A stretch of DNA of 64,000 nt from JAGPUQ01 sp050250395 (GCA_050250395.1 JBFWOQ010000004.1:62001-126000), one strand, 5' to 3'. Shown: positions 30,847 to 40,553, numbered from the stretch's first letter. Program-made: numbers and translations. Notes: a model not told the origin generated them from the letters alone.

Positions 30847-31677
30847 ATGGGTGAGCTGAACGGAAAAGTGGCGATGATCACGGGCGGTGCCAGCGGCATC
30901 GGCGAGCGCAGTGTGCGACTCTTTGTCGAAGAGGGCGCGCGGGTGGTGATCGCCGATATGCAGGAGGAACGCGGTCAGGCGTTGGCAACGGAGCTCGGCG
31001 CTGCCAGCGCCGTCTTTGCGCGCGTCGAGGTGCGCGACGAGGCGCAGGTCAAGGCGGCAGTGGACCTCGCGGTGAGTCGCTGGGGCCGGCTCGACTGCAT
31101 CTTCAACAACGCGGGTTTCGGTGGCGTGCTGGGGCCGATCGCCGAAATCCCCGTCGATGAATTCGATATGACATTCGATGTGCTGGTGCGTGGGGTATTT
31201 CTCGGCATGAAGCACGCGGCACCGATCATGATGCGCCAGAAGTCCGGCAGCATCATCAACACCGGCAGCATCGCCGGACTGAAGGCGGGCTACAGTCCCC
31301 ATCCCTATGCCGCCGCCAAGGCGGCGGTGATTCACCTGTCCAAATCGGTGGCGATGGAAATGGGCGAACACAATGTGCGCGTGAACGCAATTTGCCCGGG
31401 TTTTATCGCGACGCCGCTTGCGGCCAATACCGTGGGCCGCTCGGATGCGCTGGTGGAGCGCGTCAAGCCGGCGTTTGCCAAGGCTCAGGCGATTCCCCGC
31501 GCGGGCGAGCCGGACGACATCGCGCAGATGGCCTGCTGGCTGGCCGGCGACCGCTCCACCTTTGTTACCGGGCAGCATTTCGTGATCGATGGTGGTGTCA
31601 GTTGCGGTCTGAAATGGGCCGATCAGCCCGAATTTCAGAAGTCCTACCACCCCATCAAGGTATACCGACCCGAATAG
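30847..31677 (+). CDS. SDR-family oxidoreductase
   Basis: This 276-residue classical short-chain dehydrogenase/reductase has the cofactor loop ITGGASGIGE (residues 11-20), NNAG at 87-90, catalytic S141, Y154 and K158, and GQHFVIDGGVS near the end. An acidic residue after strand 2 (D37 in VIADM) suggests NAD preference. A GGGAGACG site precedes the ATG at 30847. It is probably monocistronic; the substrate is unknown, but its length and C-terminal tail (QPEFQKSYHPIKVY) fit steroid or cyclic-alcohol type SDRs. Its 3' end overlaps that of the patatin gene on the other strand by 23 bp. Confidence 0.92.
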   Translation: MGELNGKVAMITGGASGIGERSVRLFVEEGARVVIADMQEERGQALATELGAASAVFARVEVRDEAQVKAAVDLAVSRWGRLDCIFNNAGFGGVLGPIAEIPVDEFDMTFDVLVRGVFLGMKHAAPIMMRQKSGSIINTGSIAGLKAGYSPHPYAAAKAAVIHLSKSVAMEMGEHNVRVNAICPGFIATPLAANTVGRSDALVERVKPAFAKAQAIPRAGEPDDIAQMACWLAGDRSTFVTGQHFVIDGGVSCGLKWADQPEFQKSYHPIKVYRPE

Positions 31678-32827
31678 CGTCGGGTTCGCGGGCGGCCTCG
31701 GGAAGGCGGAAGAAGGCGCGGATACGGTCTTTGCAATCGAAAGCATCCCGATAGCCGAGTTCGAGTAATTTGCCGCAGAAGCCGGGCTCGAACAGCAGGT
31801 AGCTGGCGGCGCTGGCGCCGCTGCTGCGGGTGGTGGCGCCGATGGCGCGCAGGAACAGGCGCACGCTGTACGGCAGCTCCTGGTAGTGCTGGGTGGCGAG
31901 TTTGTCGATCGGCTCCGACGGCGAGATGCACAGTGCTTCGACGGGTTCGAGATGCGCGATGCCAGGAGCATGGCGTCGCTCGGGACGGATTTCGGCGGCG
32001 AGCGCGTTGATGGTTTCCATGGTTTCGAGATCGCTTTCAATGGCGTCGATGAAAGCGCTGTTGAGCAGTTGGCCCAGAATATGTCCCACCGAGGGTGGGC
32101 CGTGGATCGGCGCGACGCTGGGGTTGTGCCGGAAATTATCGCTGACTCCCACGACGAACAGTCGGCGTGCGCCGAGATGGAGTGCCGGGCTCAGCGGTTT
32201 CAGCTGGCGCAGCGCGCCGTCCCCGTAATGGTGATCGCCGATTTGGGTGGCCGGAAACAACAGCGGAATCGCCGTGGATGCCATCAGGTGTTCGAGATTC
32301 AGTTTGGTGCGCCGCCCGCAGCGGCGATTGCGTTCCCAGTTGTCCTGAGTGCCCTGGAAGAAACTGACGGACTGTCCGGTGCCGTAATGGAGCGCGGTGA
32401 TGCAGACCGCTTCGAGCTGCCGCTCCGCTATGGCCGCGCCGATACGATCGAAATTCATATGCCGCCCCAGCAGGTTGCGCAGGGGCGAGTTGTTGAGCAG
32501 GGCGAGCGAGTGGCCTGGAGGGCAGCCGCCCCGAATCAGAGATGCCAGCAGACCCAGGGAGTTGCGAGCGACCCCGAGAAAATCCGTGCGATACACGTCC
32601 TGCGCGCGTAGATTGCGCCAGATATCCACCAGGCCCGCGACCCGGGCGCGGAATGCGCCCGGATGCCCGGCGATCGACAGCGCATTGATGGCGCCGGCCG
32701 AGGTGCCACAGATGATGGGGAATGGATTCGGGGTCTGATCCGGCAGCAGCTCCGCCACCGCCTGGAGTACGCCGGCCTGGTACGCGGCGCGCGCGCCGCC
32801 GCCACCGAGAATCAGTGCCGCGGTCAT
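31655..32827 (-). CDS. patatin-like phospholipase with DUF3336-free layout
   Basis: This 390-residue lipid acyl hydrolase of the patatin family has the oxyanion GGGGARAAYQAG (residues 8-19), the catalytic serine S43 in GTSAGA and the dyad aspartate D203 in YGDGALRQ. Mature hydrolase motifs are complete, so activity on phospholipids or esters is likely. The last 150 residues include HYQELPYSVRLFLRAIGA and YLLFEPGFCGKLLELGYRDA, seen in related proteobacterial proteins. No signal peptide is visible, so it is presumably cytoplasmic or peripheral. It is convergent with the SDR gene and is preceded by the flavodoxin-fold gene's 3' region on the same strand. Confidence 0.9.
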   Translation of the reverse strand: MTAALILGGGGARAAYQAGVLQAVAELLPDQTPNPFPIICGTSAGAINALSIAGHPGAFRARVAGLVDIWRNLRAQDVYRTDFLGVARNSLGLLASLIRGGCPPGHSLALLNNSPLRNLLGRHMNFDRIGAAIAERQLEAVCITALHYGTGQSVSFFQGTQDNWERNRRCGRRTKLNLEHLMASTAIPLLFPATQIGDHHYGDGALRQLKPLSPALHLGARRLFVVGVSDNFRHNPSVAPIHGPPSVGHILGQLLNSAFIDAIESDLETMETINALAAEIRPERRHAPGIAHLEPVEALCISPSEPIDKLATQHYQELPYSVRLFLRAIGATTRSSGASAASYLLFEPGFCGKLLELGYRDAFDCKDRIRAFFRLPEAAREPDAIRVGIP

Positions 32828-32861
32828 GGCGCAGATCGGTCCGGACTTGGTTCAGCCATCG

Positions 32862-33317
32862 TCAAAAAATCCCCAACGCAAGTCCCGCCGCCATCGCCTG
32901 TCCCAATTCGTCGCAGGCTTGCAAGCGTTGTTCGGTGAGCGTGCCGGCGACAATCACGGGCTCCGCCGCCTTGCGCAACGGGTAGCCGAGGGCGATGCGT
33001 TCGACTGCCAGCGCCGCTCCGGTGCCGTCATTGCCGGCCCCCACGAACAGGGCGTAAGGGAGATTGAGTCGATAAGGTTCGGCCGGATAGAAAGTGCGGT
33101 CGAAAAAATCCTTGAGCGCGCCGCTCATGTAACCGAAGTTTTCCGGGGTGCCGAAAATCAGGCCGTCTGCCCACAGCAGGTCGTCGAGTCCGCCGGCGAA
33201 GGCGCTCTGCAAACGGGTTTCGACCTCGGGTTCGCGCCGTGCGCCCGCGTAGACCGCCTGTGCCATGGCTTCCGTCTTCCCACCGCCGCTGTGATAAAGG
33301 ATGAGCAGATGTTTCAT
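32862..33317 (-). CDS. flavodoxin-fold NAD(P)H-dependent oxidoreductase
   Basis: This 151-residue protein has a flavodoxin-like fold: KHLLILYHSGGGKTEAMAQAV (FMN phosphate-binding loop, residues 8-15), ADGLIFGTPENFGYMSGALKDFFDR (FMN ring loop) and a short C-terminal part. It may be an FMN-dependent NAD(P)H oxidoreductase or a small flavodoxin-like protein. It is the first of two minus-strand genes, 34 bp upstream of the patatin gene, so they could be one transcript. No specific substrate can be proposed. Confidence 0.83.
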   Translation of the reverse strand: MKHLLILYHSGGGKTEAMAQAVYAGARREPEVETRLQSAFAGGLDDLLWADGLIFGTPENFGYMSGALKDFFDRTFYPAEPYRLNLPYALFVGAGNDGTGAALAVERIALGYPLRKAAEPVIVAGTLTEQRLQACDELGQAMAAGLALGIF

Positions 33318-33415
33318 CGCGCTAGGCTAACCGGCCGACTCCCTCGGCGCTACCCCGGACTGCGCTAGACTGGCCGGTATCCGCGCAATTGCGGAAGGCC
33401 ATCACAGGGAGGTGT

Positions 33416-35722
33416 ATGCCGTATCTGCTGCTCGCCTTCGCGCTCGGCAGTTACTCATCGGTGCTGTGGCCGGCGCTGCCGCCGCTGATGGCGCCAGGCG
33501 CCGTACTGCTTCTGTGCGTCGTTGCCCTTGCTTGGCGGCGTGGCAGGATGGTGGCGCTGATCCTGCTCGGCGTCAGTGCCGGTGTGTGCTGGGCGACGCT
33601 CTGGGGGCAGGTGCGGCTCGCCGCGCAGTTGCCGGCCGCGCTCGACAAGACCGAGTATCGGGTCGAGGGGACTGTGGTTGGACTCCCCAGTCGCGACGCC
33701 CGGGCGACGCACTTCGAGCTGCTGGTTTCCGGCGTTGAAGCGCTGACCGGGGCAGCGCCGCCCTCCCTGCGCCGCGTGCGCCTGAGTTGGTACGGGCAGG
33801 GGCCCGAGGTGGCGCCCGGCGAGACCTGGCGGCTGCTGGTGCGCCTGCGTCGGCCCCGGGGCTTCGCCAATCCGGGCGGTTTCGATTACGCGGGCTGGCT
33901 GTTTTCCCGCGGTATATCCGCTACCGGCTATGTGCGCGACAGCCCCGCTAACCGGCGCTTGAGCGGCGGCGCGGCGCTGTCCATCGACGCCTGGCGCGCG
34001 CGAGTCGCCGCCCACATCGAACACCTGCCGGTCCCGGTTGCCGGGCGCGCGTTGCTGCGTGCGTTCACGGTCGGCGATGACCGCGCGATCTCGGGGGCCA
34101 TGTGGGAGCGGATGCGCGTCGCCGGGGTCGTGCATCTGGCGGTGATTTCCGGACTGCACATCGCACTCGCCGCCGGGTTTGGCATGGTTATCGGTACGCT
34201 GGGCGGGCGCGTGGCGGCGGCGCTGGGCGCGCCTTGGCCGGCGCGGCACGCGGGCGCGTTGACGGCCTGGATTGCCGCCGCGCTCTACACGCTGATGGCG
34301 GGCGGCGGGCTGGCGACCGCGCGCGCTTTCATCATGCTCACCGTCTTCCTGGTGCTGCTTCTGCTGCGCCGCCACCGCCTACTCTTCGGCGGATTCATCT
34401 GGGCGCTGGCCGCCATAGCGGTGGTGGAGCCGCTGGCGCCGATGGCCGCTGGATTCTGGTTGTCGTTTGGCGCGGTTGCCGTGCTGCTGGCCTGGTTCGG
34501 TCCGCGGTCGCGCCGCAGCCGCATCCAGCATGTGGTCGGCGCGCAACTGGCCATTTCGCTCGGTACTGCCGCGGGGCTGCTGGCGTTTTTCGGCAAGCTA
34601 CCACTGCTCGCGCCGCCGATAAACCTGCTGGCGATTCCCTGGGTAGAGATTTTGACGGTCCCCTTCTGCCTGCTGGGTGTCGTCGCACTCCCGATGGCGC
34701 CGGTCGTGGCGGACTGGTGCTGGTGGATTGCCGGCTGGTCGCTCCAGTGGTTTGATACCGCGCTCGCCACGCTGGCCCCGGTGGCGGGCGGCGCCAACTG
34801 GGTTCCCGCGGGCGGGACGGGCTGGCCGCAGGTATCGACACTGGTGCTTGCGGGACTGCTGATGCTTGCGCCGCGGGGCTTGCGGCTGCGTTATCTGAGT
34901 GGCATTGCGCTGCTCGCGCTGGCACTCGCTGGCCCCGGGTCGCGGCCCGCGTTGCGGGTAACCGTGCTCGATGTAGGGCAGGGGCTCGCGGTGGTGGTGG
35001 AAACGCAGGCGCACGTCATGGTGTACGACACCGGCGCCGCGTTCAGTGATCGGTTCGACGCCGGCGATGGTATCATCGCGCCCTATTTGCGCGCGCGGGG
35101 CTGGCCTCGGCTGAACCTGCTGGTGGTGAGTCACCGCGACGCGGATCATAGCGGGGGCGAAGCCGGGCTGTTGCGCAATTTCCCTCCCGAGCGGCAGTTG
35201 CGGGGATTGGCTCCCGAAGGGCCCGGGGCGGGAGCGGTCGGTTGTCGCCGTGGCCAGCACTGGCGCTGGGATGGGGTCGAGTTTCGCATCCTGCACCCGA
35301 CGATCCCCATGGCCCGCGAGAACGACCAGTCCTGCGTCCTGCTGGTGGAGGCGGGTGCGGCGCGCGTCCTGCTGACCGGAGACATCGAATCCCGCGTGGA
35401 GGCGCTGCTGCTGGCCGACGCGGTATTGCCGGGTGGCATCGAACTCCTGGTCGCGCCACACCACGGCAGTCGGACCTCGTCGTCGCCAGATTTCGTGGCG
35501 CGCGTGCGACCGGCACATGTGGTCTATTCCGCCGGTTACCACCATCATTTCGGGCATCCACATCCGCAGGTGGTGGCCCGCTACGAGGCGGTGGGAGCCC
35601 GCGGTTGGAATACGGCGTTGGACGGTGCACTGAGTTTTACCTGGCAACGGGTCGGGATCGACCCGGAGCCCCGCGTCGACCGTGCGCGCCGTAACTGGCC
35701 GCACTATTGGGAACGGGATTGA
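33416..35722 (+). CDS. comEC: DNA internalization-related competence protein ComEC/Rec2
   Basis: ComEC forms the inner-membrane channel for single-stranded DNA uptake in natural transformation. The 768-residue protein has an N-terminal DUF4131 region, about ten transmembrane segments with the HLAVISGLHIALAAGFG competence motif near residue 240, and a C-terminal metallo-beta-lactamase domain (VTVLDVGQGLAVVVET, VVSHRDADHSGG, LLTGDIESRVE, VAPHHGSRTSSS). The ATG at 33416 follows a GGGAGGT site; an earlier in-frame ATG-like start is less likely. It is followed by exbB, as in many gammaproteobacteria. Confidence 0.94.
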   Translation: MPYLLLAFALGSYSSVLWPALPPLMAPGAVLLLCVVALAWRRGRMVALILLGVSAGVCWATLWGQVRLAAQLPAALDKTEYRVEGTVVGLPSRDARATHFELLVSGVEALTGAAPPSLRRVRLSWYGQGPEVAPGETWRLLVRLRRPRGFANPGGFDYAGWLFSRGISATGYVRDSPANRRLSGGAALSIDAWRARVAAHIEHLPVPVAGRALLRAFTVGDDRAISGAMWERMRVAGVVHLAVISGLHIALAAGFGMVIGTLGGRVAAALGAPWPARHAGALTAWIAAALYTLMAGGGLATARAFIMLTVFLVLLLLRRHRLLFGGFIWALAAIAVVEPLAPMAAGFWLSFGAVAVLLAWFGPRSRRSRIQHVVGAQLAISLGTAAGLLAFFGKLPLLAPPINLLAIPWVEILTVPFCLLGVVALPMAPVVADWCWWIAGWSLQWFDTALATLAPVAGGANWVPAGGTGWPQVSTLVLAGLLMLAPRGLRLRYLSGIALLALALAGPGSRPALRVTVLDVGQGLAVVVETQAHVMVYDTGAAFSDRFDAGDGIIAPYLRARGWPRLNLLVVSHRDADHSGGEAGLLRNFPPERQLRGLAPEGPGAGAVGCRRGQHWRWDGVEFRILHPTIPMARENDQSCVLLVEAGAARVLLTGDIESRVEALLLADAVLPGGIELLVAPHHGSRTSSSPDFVARVRPAHVVYSAGYHHHFGHPHPQVVARYEAVGARGWNTALDGALSFTWQRVGIDPEPRVDRARRNWPHYWERD

Positions 35723-35818
35723 GTGGGAACGGGATTGAGCGGAAACGGGATCCTGTCGTTTCGATGTTTCGGCGTTCTGTCATAACATGCCGGACGCGTT
35801 GGTGAACGAGGATGGCGA

Positions 35819-36454
35819 GTGTTCGAGCTGATAGTTGCCGGCGGTTGGGTCATGTGGCCGATTCTCGGTTGTTCGGTGATTGCGCTGGTGATCGCGGTGG
35901 AGCGCTTTCTGGCCTTGCGTCCGGAGCGCGTGGTGCCGAGCCAGTTGCTGAATCGGGTCTGGCATTGGGTCCACGAAGAGGGCATCACGCGGGCGCGGCT
36001 CGACGAATTGCGCGAGTCCTCGCCGCTGGGGCAGATTCTTGCCACCGCGCTCAGCAATGCCGATCACGGTCGCGAAGTCATGAAAGACAGTGTGGAAGAG
36101 ACCGCCACTCAGGTGATTCACGGGCTGGAGCGCTTTGTCGGCGTATTGGGTACGGTGACCAGCATCGCGCCGCTACTCGGCCTGTTGGGCACCGTGCTCG
36201 GCATGATCGAGGCGTTCAGCGCGATCATGGCCCATGGCAGCGGCAATGCGGCCTTGCTCGCGGGTGGCATTTCCAAGGCCCTGATTACCACGGCGGCGGG
36301 ATTGATCGTGGCGATTCCCGCGCTGGTTTGCCACCGTTTCTTCGAGCGCCGCATCGACGGTCTGGTGGTTGAGATGCAGGAGCGGGCCGTGAAACTGGTG
36401 GATGCCCTGCACGATGAACGCAGGCTTCCCGCCGGGGCGCGGAAGCGCGGGTGA
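35819..36454 (+). CDS. exbB: MotA/TolQ/ExbB-family proton channel protein
   Basis: This 211-residue inner-membrane protein has three transmembrane helices and the TolQ/ExbB signature: WPILGCSVIALVIAVERF, SIAPLLGLLGTVLGMIEAF and ALITTAAGLIVAIPALVCHRFF. With ExbD it uses the proton motive force to energise outer-membrane or periplasmic machinery. The start is GTG at 35819 with a GAGG upstream. Its stop overlaps the exbD start (GTGA). Located between comEC and msbA, it belongs to the envelope operon rather than to a TonB iron locus. Confidence 0.92.
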   Translation: MFELIVAGGWVMWPILGCSVIALVIAVERFLALRPERVVPSQLLNRVWHWVHEEGITRARLDELRESSPLGQILATALSNADHGREVMKDSVEETATQVIHGLERFVGVLGTVTSIAPLLGLLGTVLGMIEAFSAIMAHGSGNAALLAGGISKALITTAAGLIVAIPALVCHRFFERRIDGLVVEMQERAVKLVDALHDERRLPAGARKRG

Positions 36455-36882
36455 AATTTCAGCGTAGAAAGCGCGTCGATACCGGCATCGACATCACGCC
36501 GTTCGTCGATGTGGTGTTTCTGCTGGTGATTTTCTTCATGGTGTCCACCACCTTCACCAAGGAGTCGCGCCTGAAGCTCCAGCTGCCTACCGCGGAGGTG
36601 GCGCCCAGTGAAGCGCCGGAGCAGAGCATCGAAATTTCGGTCGACAGCGAAGGCGGCTATGCCATCAATGGCATCGCGCTCGTCAATCGCCAACGCGACA
36701 CACTGGTGCGCGGACTCCGCGAACTCGCCGCCGGTAACACCGATACTCCGCTCACGATAAGCGCCGATGGCAAGGCTTCGCACCAGGCGGTGATCACCGC
36801 CATGGAGGCGGCGGGCAACGCCGGATTCGCCCACCTCAATATCACCACGCAGCAGCCCGAGCCCGGGGCCCGGCAGCCATAG
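36451..36882 (+). CDS. exbD: ExbD/TolR-family biopolymer transporter
   Basis: This 143-residue protein has one N-terminal transmembrane helix with the critical aspartate motif ITPFVDVVFLLVIFFMVSTT (residues 15-34) and a periplasmic domain with SADGKASHQAVITAMEAAG, typical of ExbD/TolR. It works with ExbB, encoded just upstream with a GTGA overlap (GTG start at 36451). The gene lies 8 bp before msbA, so the pair probably belongs to the lipid A transport transcription unit. Confidence 0.93.
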   Translation: MKFQRRKRVDTGIDITPFVDVVFLLVIFFMVSTTFTKESRLKLQLPTAEVAPSEAPEQSIEISVDSEGGYAINGIALVNRQRDTLVRGLRELAAGNTDTPLTISADGKASHQAVITAMEAAGNAGFAHLNITTQQPEPGARQP

Positions 36883-36890
36883 GGGTCCGC

Positions 36891-38762
36891 ATGGGCGTCG
36901 ACCGCCAGCGTCCGGAGCGCTCCAGTCTGCGGATCTATCTGCGACTGATGGCCTATGTGCGGCCCTATGTTCCGGTATTTCTCCTCGCCGTACTGGGCCT
37001 GTGGCTGTTCGGCCTCATGGAGATCGCCTTTATCGATGTGTTCGGCTACCTGGTGAACGTGCTGACCCAGGCGACCGGGGAGACCGTCGACACCAGCGGG
37101 CTGGGAGTGAAGCTGGTGGATTCGGGCGTAACGGCCCGGATCGCCGCCTATCTGGTGGCGGGGGACGATGTGCTGGCACAGGCACGCGTCGTCCTGCCGG
37201 TGATGCTGGTGACGATCGCCGTGATCCGGGGCATCGGGTTTCTGGTCGGCAACTACGGCATGAGCTATGTCGCCCAGTCGGTAGTCCACACCCTGCGCAC
37301 CCAGGTCTTCGACAAGTACACCCGCATGCCGACCGCTTACTTCGACGGCAACATGTCGGGCCATATCGTCGCCCAGCTCACCTACCATGTGTTTCAGGTC
37401 ATGGGTGCCACCACGAGCGCGCTCAAGGTGATCATCCGGGAAGGATTTCTCACCGTCGTTCTGCTGATTTACCTGATTCACCTGAACTGGCGTCTTGCAC
37501 TGGTCTTCCTCACGCTGATGCCGGTGGTGGCGCTCATCATCGGCGTCGTCAGTGCGCGGTTTCGCCGCCTTGGCAAGAAGATGCAGGCCGCCATGGGCAG
37601 CGTCGCCCAGGTCGCCAACGAGGCGGTCAACGGCCAGCGCGAGATGCATCTCTACGGCGGCAAGGACTACGAGCGCGCGCGGCTGGCGCGGGCAAGCGAT
37701 GCGAATCGTCGCCAGAGTCTCAAGCTCGAGCTCACCGAAGGGCTGTCCACGCCGGTGGTGCAACTCCTGCTCGCCGGCATCATGGGCATGCTGATGTGGC
37801 TGGTGCTGACCCCCACCATGCTGGCCGACATGACCGTCGGCGGCTTCACGAAGTTTCTGTTCACGGCGGGCATGCTCGCCAAGCCGGTGCGCCAGCTCAC
37901 CCAGGTGAACAGCGTTATCCAGCGTGGAGTGGCCGCTGCCGATACGCTGTTCCAGACGCTGGACGAGGTGGAGGAGCCCGACGCCGGTACCCATGACGCG
38001 GAGCGCGTCAGTGGTGCGCTGGTGTTCGATCGGGTGACCTTCGCGTACCGGGACGGGGCGGTGCCGGTCCTGCACGAGATTTCATTCCGGGTGGCGCCGG
38101 GCGAAACCATCGCCCTGGTGGGATCGTCCGGCAGCGGCAAGACCACCCTGGTGAGCCTGATTCCACGGTTCTACAACCCGCAGCATGGCCGCATCCTGCT
38201 CGACGACCGGGAGATCGGCGATTACCGGCTCGCGAGTCTGCGCCGGCAGATCGCTTTTGTGAGTCAGCATGTGGTCCTGTTCAACGATACCGTCTACAAC
38301 AATATCGCCTATGGCGAGCTGGCCGGCCACACGCCGGAACAGGTGCGCGAGGCGGCGCGCCAGGCGCGCGCGCTGGAGTTCATCGAGGCGCTGCCGCAGG
38401 GTTTCCAGACGCCGATCGGCGACGACGGTGTGTTGTTGTCCGGTGGTCAGCGCCAGCGCCTTGCCATCGCCCGGGCGCTGCTCAAGGACGCCCCCCTGTT
38501 GATTCTGGACGAGGCCACTTCGGCGCTGGATTCGGAATCGGAGCGCCACATTCAGGCGGCGCTGGATGTCGCCATGCGCGGCCGCACCACCTTCGTCATC
38601 GCCCACCGCTTGAGCACGGTGGAAAAGGCCGACCGCATCCTGGTGCTGGAAGCCGGCCGGATTCTGGAGGAGGGCAGCCACGCGCAATTACTCGCCGCCG
38701 GCGGTCGCTACGCGGCTCTCTATCGCCAGCAGTTCGAACCGCAGGTGCGGGCGGCGTCGTGA
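36891..38762 (+). CDS. msbA: lipid A export permease/ATP-binding protein
   Basis: MsbA flips lipid A-core across the inner membrane. The 623-residue half-transporter has six transmembrane helices (residues 20-330) and an ABC domain with Walker A GSSGSGKTTL, Q-loop FVSQHVVLFNDTVYNNIAYG, signature LLSGGQRQRLAIARALL, Walker B LLILDEATSALDSESE and H-loop VIAHRLST. It is slightly longer than E. coli MsbA (582) because of an extra periplasmic loop after TM1 (residues 50-100). Its stop overlaps lpxK (GTGA), so both are co-translated. Confidence 0.94.
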   Translation: MGVDRQRPERSSLRIYLRLMAYVRPYVPVFLLAVLGLWLFGLMEIAFIDVFGYLVNVLTQATGETVDTSGLGVKLVDSGVTARIAAYLVAGDDVLAQARVVLPVMLVTIAVIRGIGFLVGNYGMSYVAQSVVHTLRTQVFDKYTRMPTAYFDGNMSGHIVAQLTYHVFQVMGATTSALKVIIREGFLTVVLLIYLIHLNWRLALVFLTLMPVVALIIGVVSARFRRLGKKMQAAMGSVAQVANEAVNGQREMHLYGGKDYERARLARASDANRRQSLKLELTEGLSTPVVQLLLAGIMGMLMWLVLTPTMLADMTVGGFTKFLFTAGMLAKPVRQLTQVNSVIQRGVAAADTLFQTLDEVEEPDAGTHDAERVSGALVFDRVTFAYRDGAVPVLHEISFRVAPGETIALVGSSGSGKTTLVSLIPRFYNPQHGRILLDDREIGDYRLASLRRQIAFVSQHVVLFNDTVYNNIAYGELAGHTPEQVREAARQARALEFIEALPQGFQTPIGDDGVLLSGGQRQRLAIARALLKDAPLLILDEATSALDSESERHIQAALDVAMRGRTTFVIAHRLSTVEKADRILVLEAGRILEEGSHAQLLAAGGRYAALYRQQFEPQVRAAS

Positions 38763-39766
38763 GCGCGCTGGAGCGCGCCTGGTACCGGCCGGGCGGCTGG
38801 GCGCTGGCAATGACGCCGCTCAGTTGGCTGTTTACCGGGGTTGCGCGCTGGCGACGGCGCTGGTTGCAGCGGCGTTACCAGGGGACGCGCTTTGCGGCGC
38901 CGGTGGTGGTGATCGGAAACATCAGCGTCGGCGGGACCGGCAAGACGCCGCTGTTGATCGCGCTCGCGGAACGGTTGCGCGCGCGCGGCCGCCGCCCGGG
39001 CATCGTCAGCCGTGGCTACGGCGGCGCGGTCGGCCGGGAACCGCTGCTGGTCACTCCGGCCCACGGCGCCGACGAAGTGGGCGACGAGCCCTGCCTGCTG
39101 GCGCGCGCCACCGGCTGCCCGGTGGTGGTGTGTCGGGATCGCCGCGCCGCGGTACGCTGGCTGCTGGCGAATTGTGACTGTGATCTGGTGCTTTCGGACG
39201 ACGGTCTCCAGCATTACCGGCTGCATCGCGACATCGAGATCGCCGTGGTGGACGGCACTCGCGGTCTTGGCAATGGTCGCTGTCTGCCGGCGGGTCCGTT
39301 GCGGGAGCCACCGTCGCGGCTGGACGAAGTGGCTATGGTGGTGGTCAACGGCGGCGACTATCGGCCGCAACGGGACTATTGCCCGATGCGACTGCGCCCG
39401 CTGGGTTTCCGCCACCTGGTTTCCGGGCGCCAGCTGAGCGTGGACGCTTTTCTTGGTGAGCAGACGGCCCATGCGCATGCGGCTCCCCGGGTGCATGGGG
39501 TAGCGGGAATCGGCAATCCCGAGCGGCTGCGCGCCACGCTCGAAGCGCTGGGATTCGCCGTCGACCTGCACTCCAGGCCCGACCACCATGTTTTCCGCGC
39601 GGCGGATCTACGCTTTCCCGACGCGCTGCCGGTGGTGATCACCGCCAAGGACGCGGTGAAGTGCGAGACCATCGCCAACGCCCAGACCTGGGTGCTTGAT
39701 GTGGTTGCAGAATTCACCGAATCCGGCTGGGACCAGTTGCTCGATTTAATTGACAGTTCAGTTTAG
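38759..39766 (+). CDS. lpxK: tetraacyldisaccharide 4'-kinase
   Basis: LpxK phosphorylates the lipid A disaccharide at the 4' position. The 335-residue protein has the N-terminal amphipathic/membrane segment (WYRPGGWALAMTPLSWLF), the Walker A-like VIGNISVGGTGKTPLLIAL, SRGYGG, DGLQHYRLHRDIEI and VHGVAGIGNPERL. It starts at GTG 38759 within the msbA stop overlap. In E. coli the order is msbA-lpxK-ycaR-kdsB; here kdsB follows after 28 bp and the ycaR-type gene is elsewhere (48.7 kb). Confidence 0.95.
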   Translation: MSALERAWYRPGGWALAMTPLSWLFTGVARWRRRWLQRRYQGTRFAAPVVVIGNISVGGTGKTPLLIALAERLRARGRRPGIVSRGYGGAVGREPLLVTPAHGADEVGDEPCLLARATGCPVVVCRDRRAAVRWLLANCDCDLVLSDDGLQHYRLHRDIEIAVVDGTRGLGNGRCLPAGPLREPPSRLDEVAMVVVNGGDYRPQRDYCPMRLRPLGFRHLVSGRQLSVDAFLGEQTAHAHAAPRVHGVAGIGNPERLRATLEALGFAVDLHSRPDHHVFRAADLRFPDALPVVITAKDAVKCETIANAQTWVLDVVAEFTESGWDQLLDLIDSSV

Positions 39767-39794
39767 ATAACCAATTTAATATGATGAAAATATT

Positions 39795-40553
39795 ATGTTT
39801 TATTGTGTGATACCGGCCCGCTTCGGCTCCTCCCGACTACCTGGAAAACCCTTGCTGGATATCGCCGGCAAGCCCATGGTGGAGTGGGTGCGGCAGGCCG
39901 CGCTGGCGAGCGCCGCCGCTCGCGTCATCGTTGCGACCGATCATGAGGGTATCCATAGCAGGATAGTGGTAAATGGCGGCGACGCTCTGATGACCTCAGC
40001 CGATCACGCCTCGGGCACCGACCGCCTGGCCGAGGTGGCGCGGCAGTGCGGCTGGCATGACGACGCTATCGTGGTCAATGTGCAGGGTGACGAGCCCTTG
40101 ATCCCTCCCATGGCAATCAATCAGGTAGCGGCCAATCTTCAAGCCAATCCTGATTGTGGCGTCGCGACCCTGTGCGAGCCCATCACAGACCGACAGGTAC
40201 TGGCCGATCCCAATGCGGTCAAGGTGGTGTGCGCGGCCGAGCGTGCGCTCTATTTCAGCCGCGCCCCCATCCCCTGGGCGCGGGATCGGGTGCTGCGGGG
40301 CGAGGGGGGCATCGACCCGCGCTGTCTGCCGCTGCGCCATATCGGCCTTTACGCCTACCGAGTCGCGGCATTGCACGCGTTCACCCGCTGGGCGATGGCG
40401 CCGCTGGAGGCCGTGGAAGCTCTGGAACAACTGCGTTTTCTGGCCCAGGGTGTGGCCATCCATGTGGCGTCGGCGCTGGTGCCGGTACCGGGCGGTGTGG
40501 ATACCCCGACCGATCTCGAACGGGTACGGGAGCTGTTGGAGCACAGTGCATGA
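39795..40553 (+). CDS. kdsB: 3-deoxy-manno-octulosonate cytidylyltransferase
   Basis: KdsB activates Kdo as CMP-Kdo for attachment to lipid A. The 252-residue protein has VIPARFGSSRLPGKPL (nucleotide loop, residues 5-20), ATDHEGIH, SADHASGTDRLAEV, NVQGDEPLI, RAPIPWARD and HIGLYAYRVAAL, all family signatures. The 40 bp before the ATG at 39795 are AT-rich with little Shine-Dalgarno. Its stop overlaps the phosphatase start (ATGA), so coupling is likely. Confidence 0.96.
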   Translation: MFYCVIPARFGSSRLPGKPLLDIAGKPMVEWVRQAALASAAARVIVATDHEGIHSRIVVNGGDALMTSADHASGTDRLAEVARQCGWHDDAIVVNVQGDEPLIPPMAINQVAANLQANPDCGVATLCEPITDRQVLADPNAVKVVCAAERALYFSRAPIPWARDRVLRGEGGIDPRCLPLRHIGLYAYRVAALHAFTRWAMAPLEAVEALEQLRFLAQGVAIHVASALVPVPGGVDTPTDLERVRELLEHSA

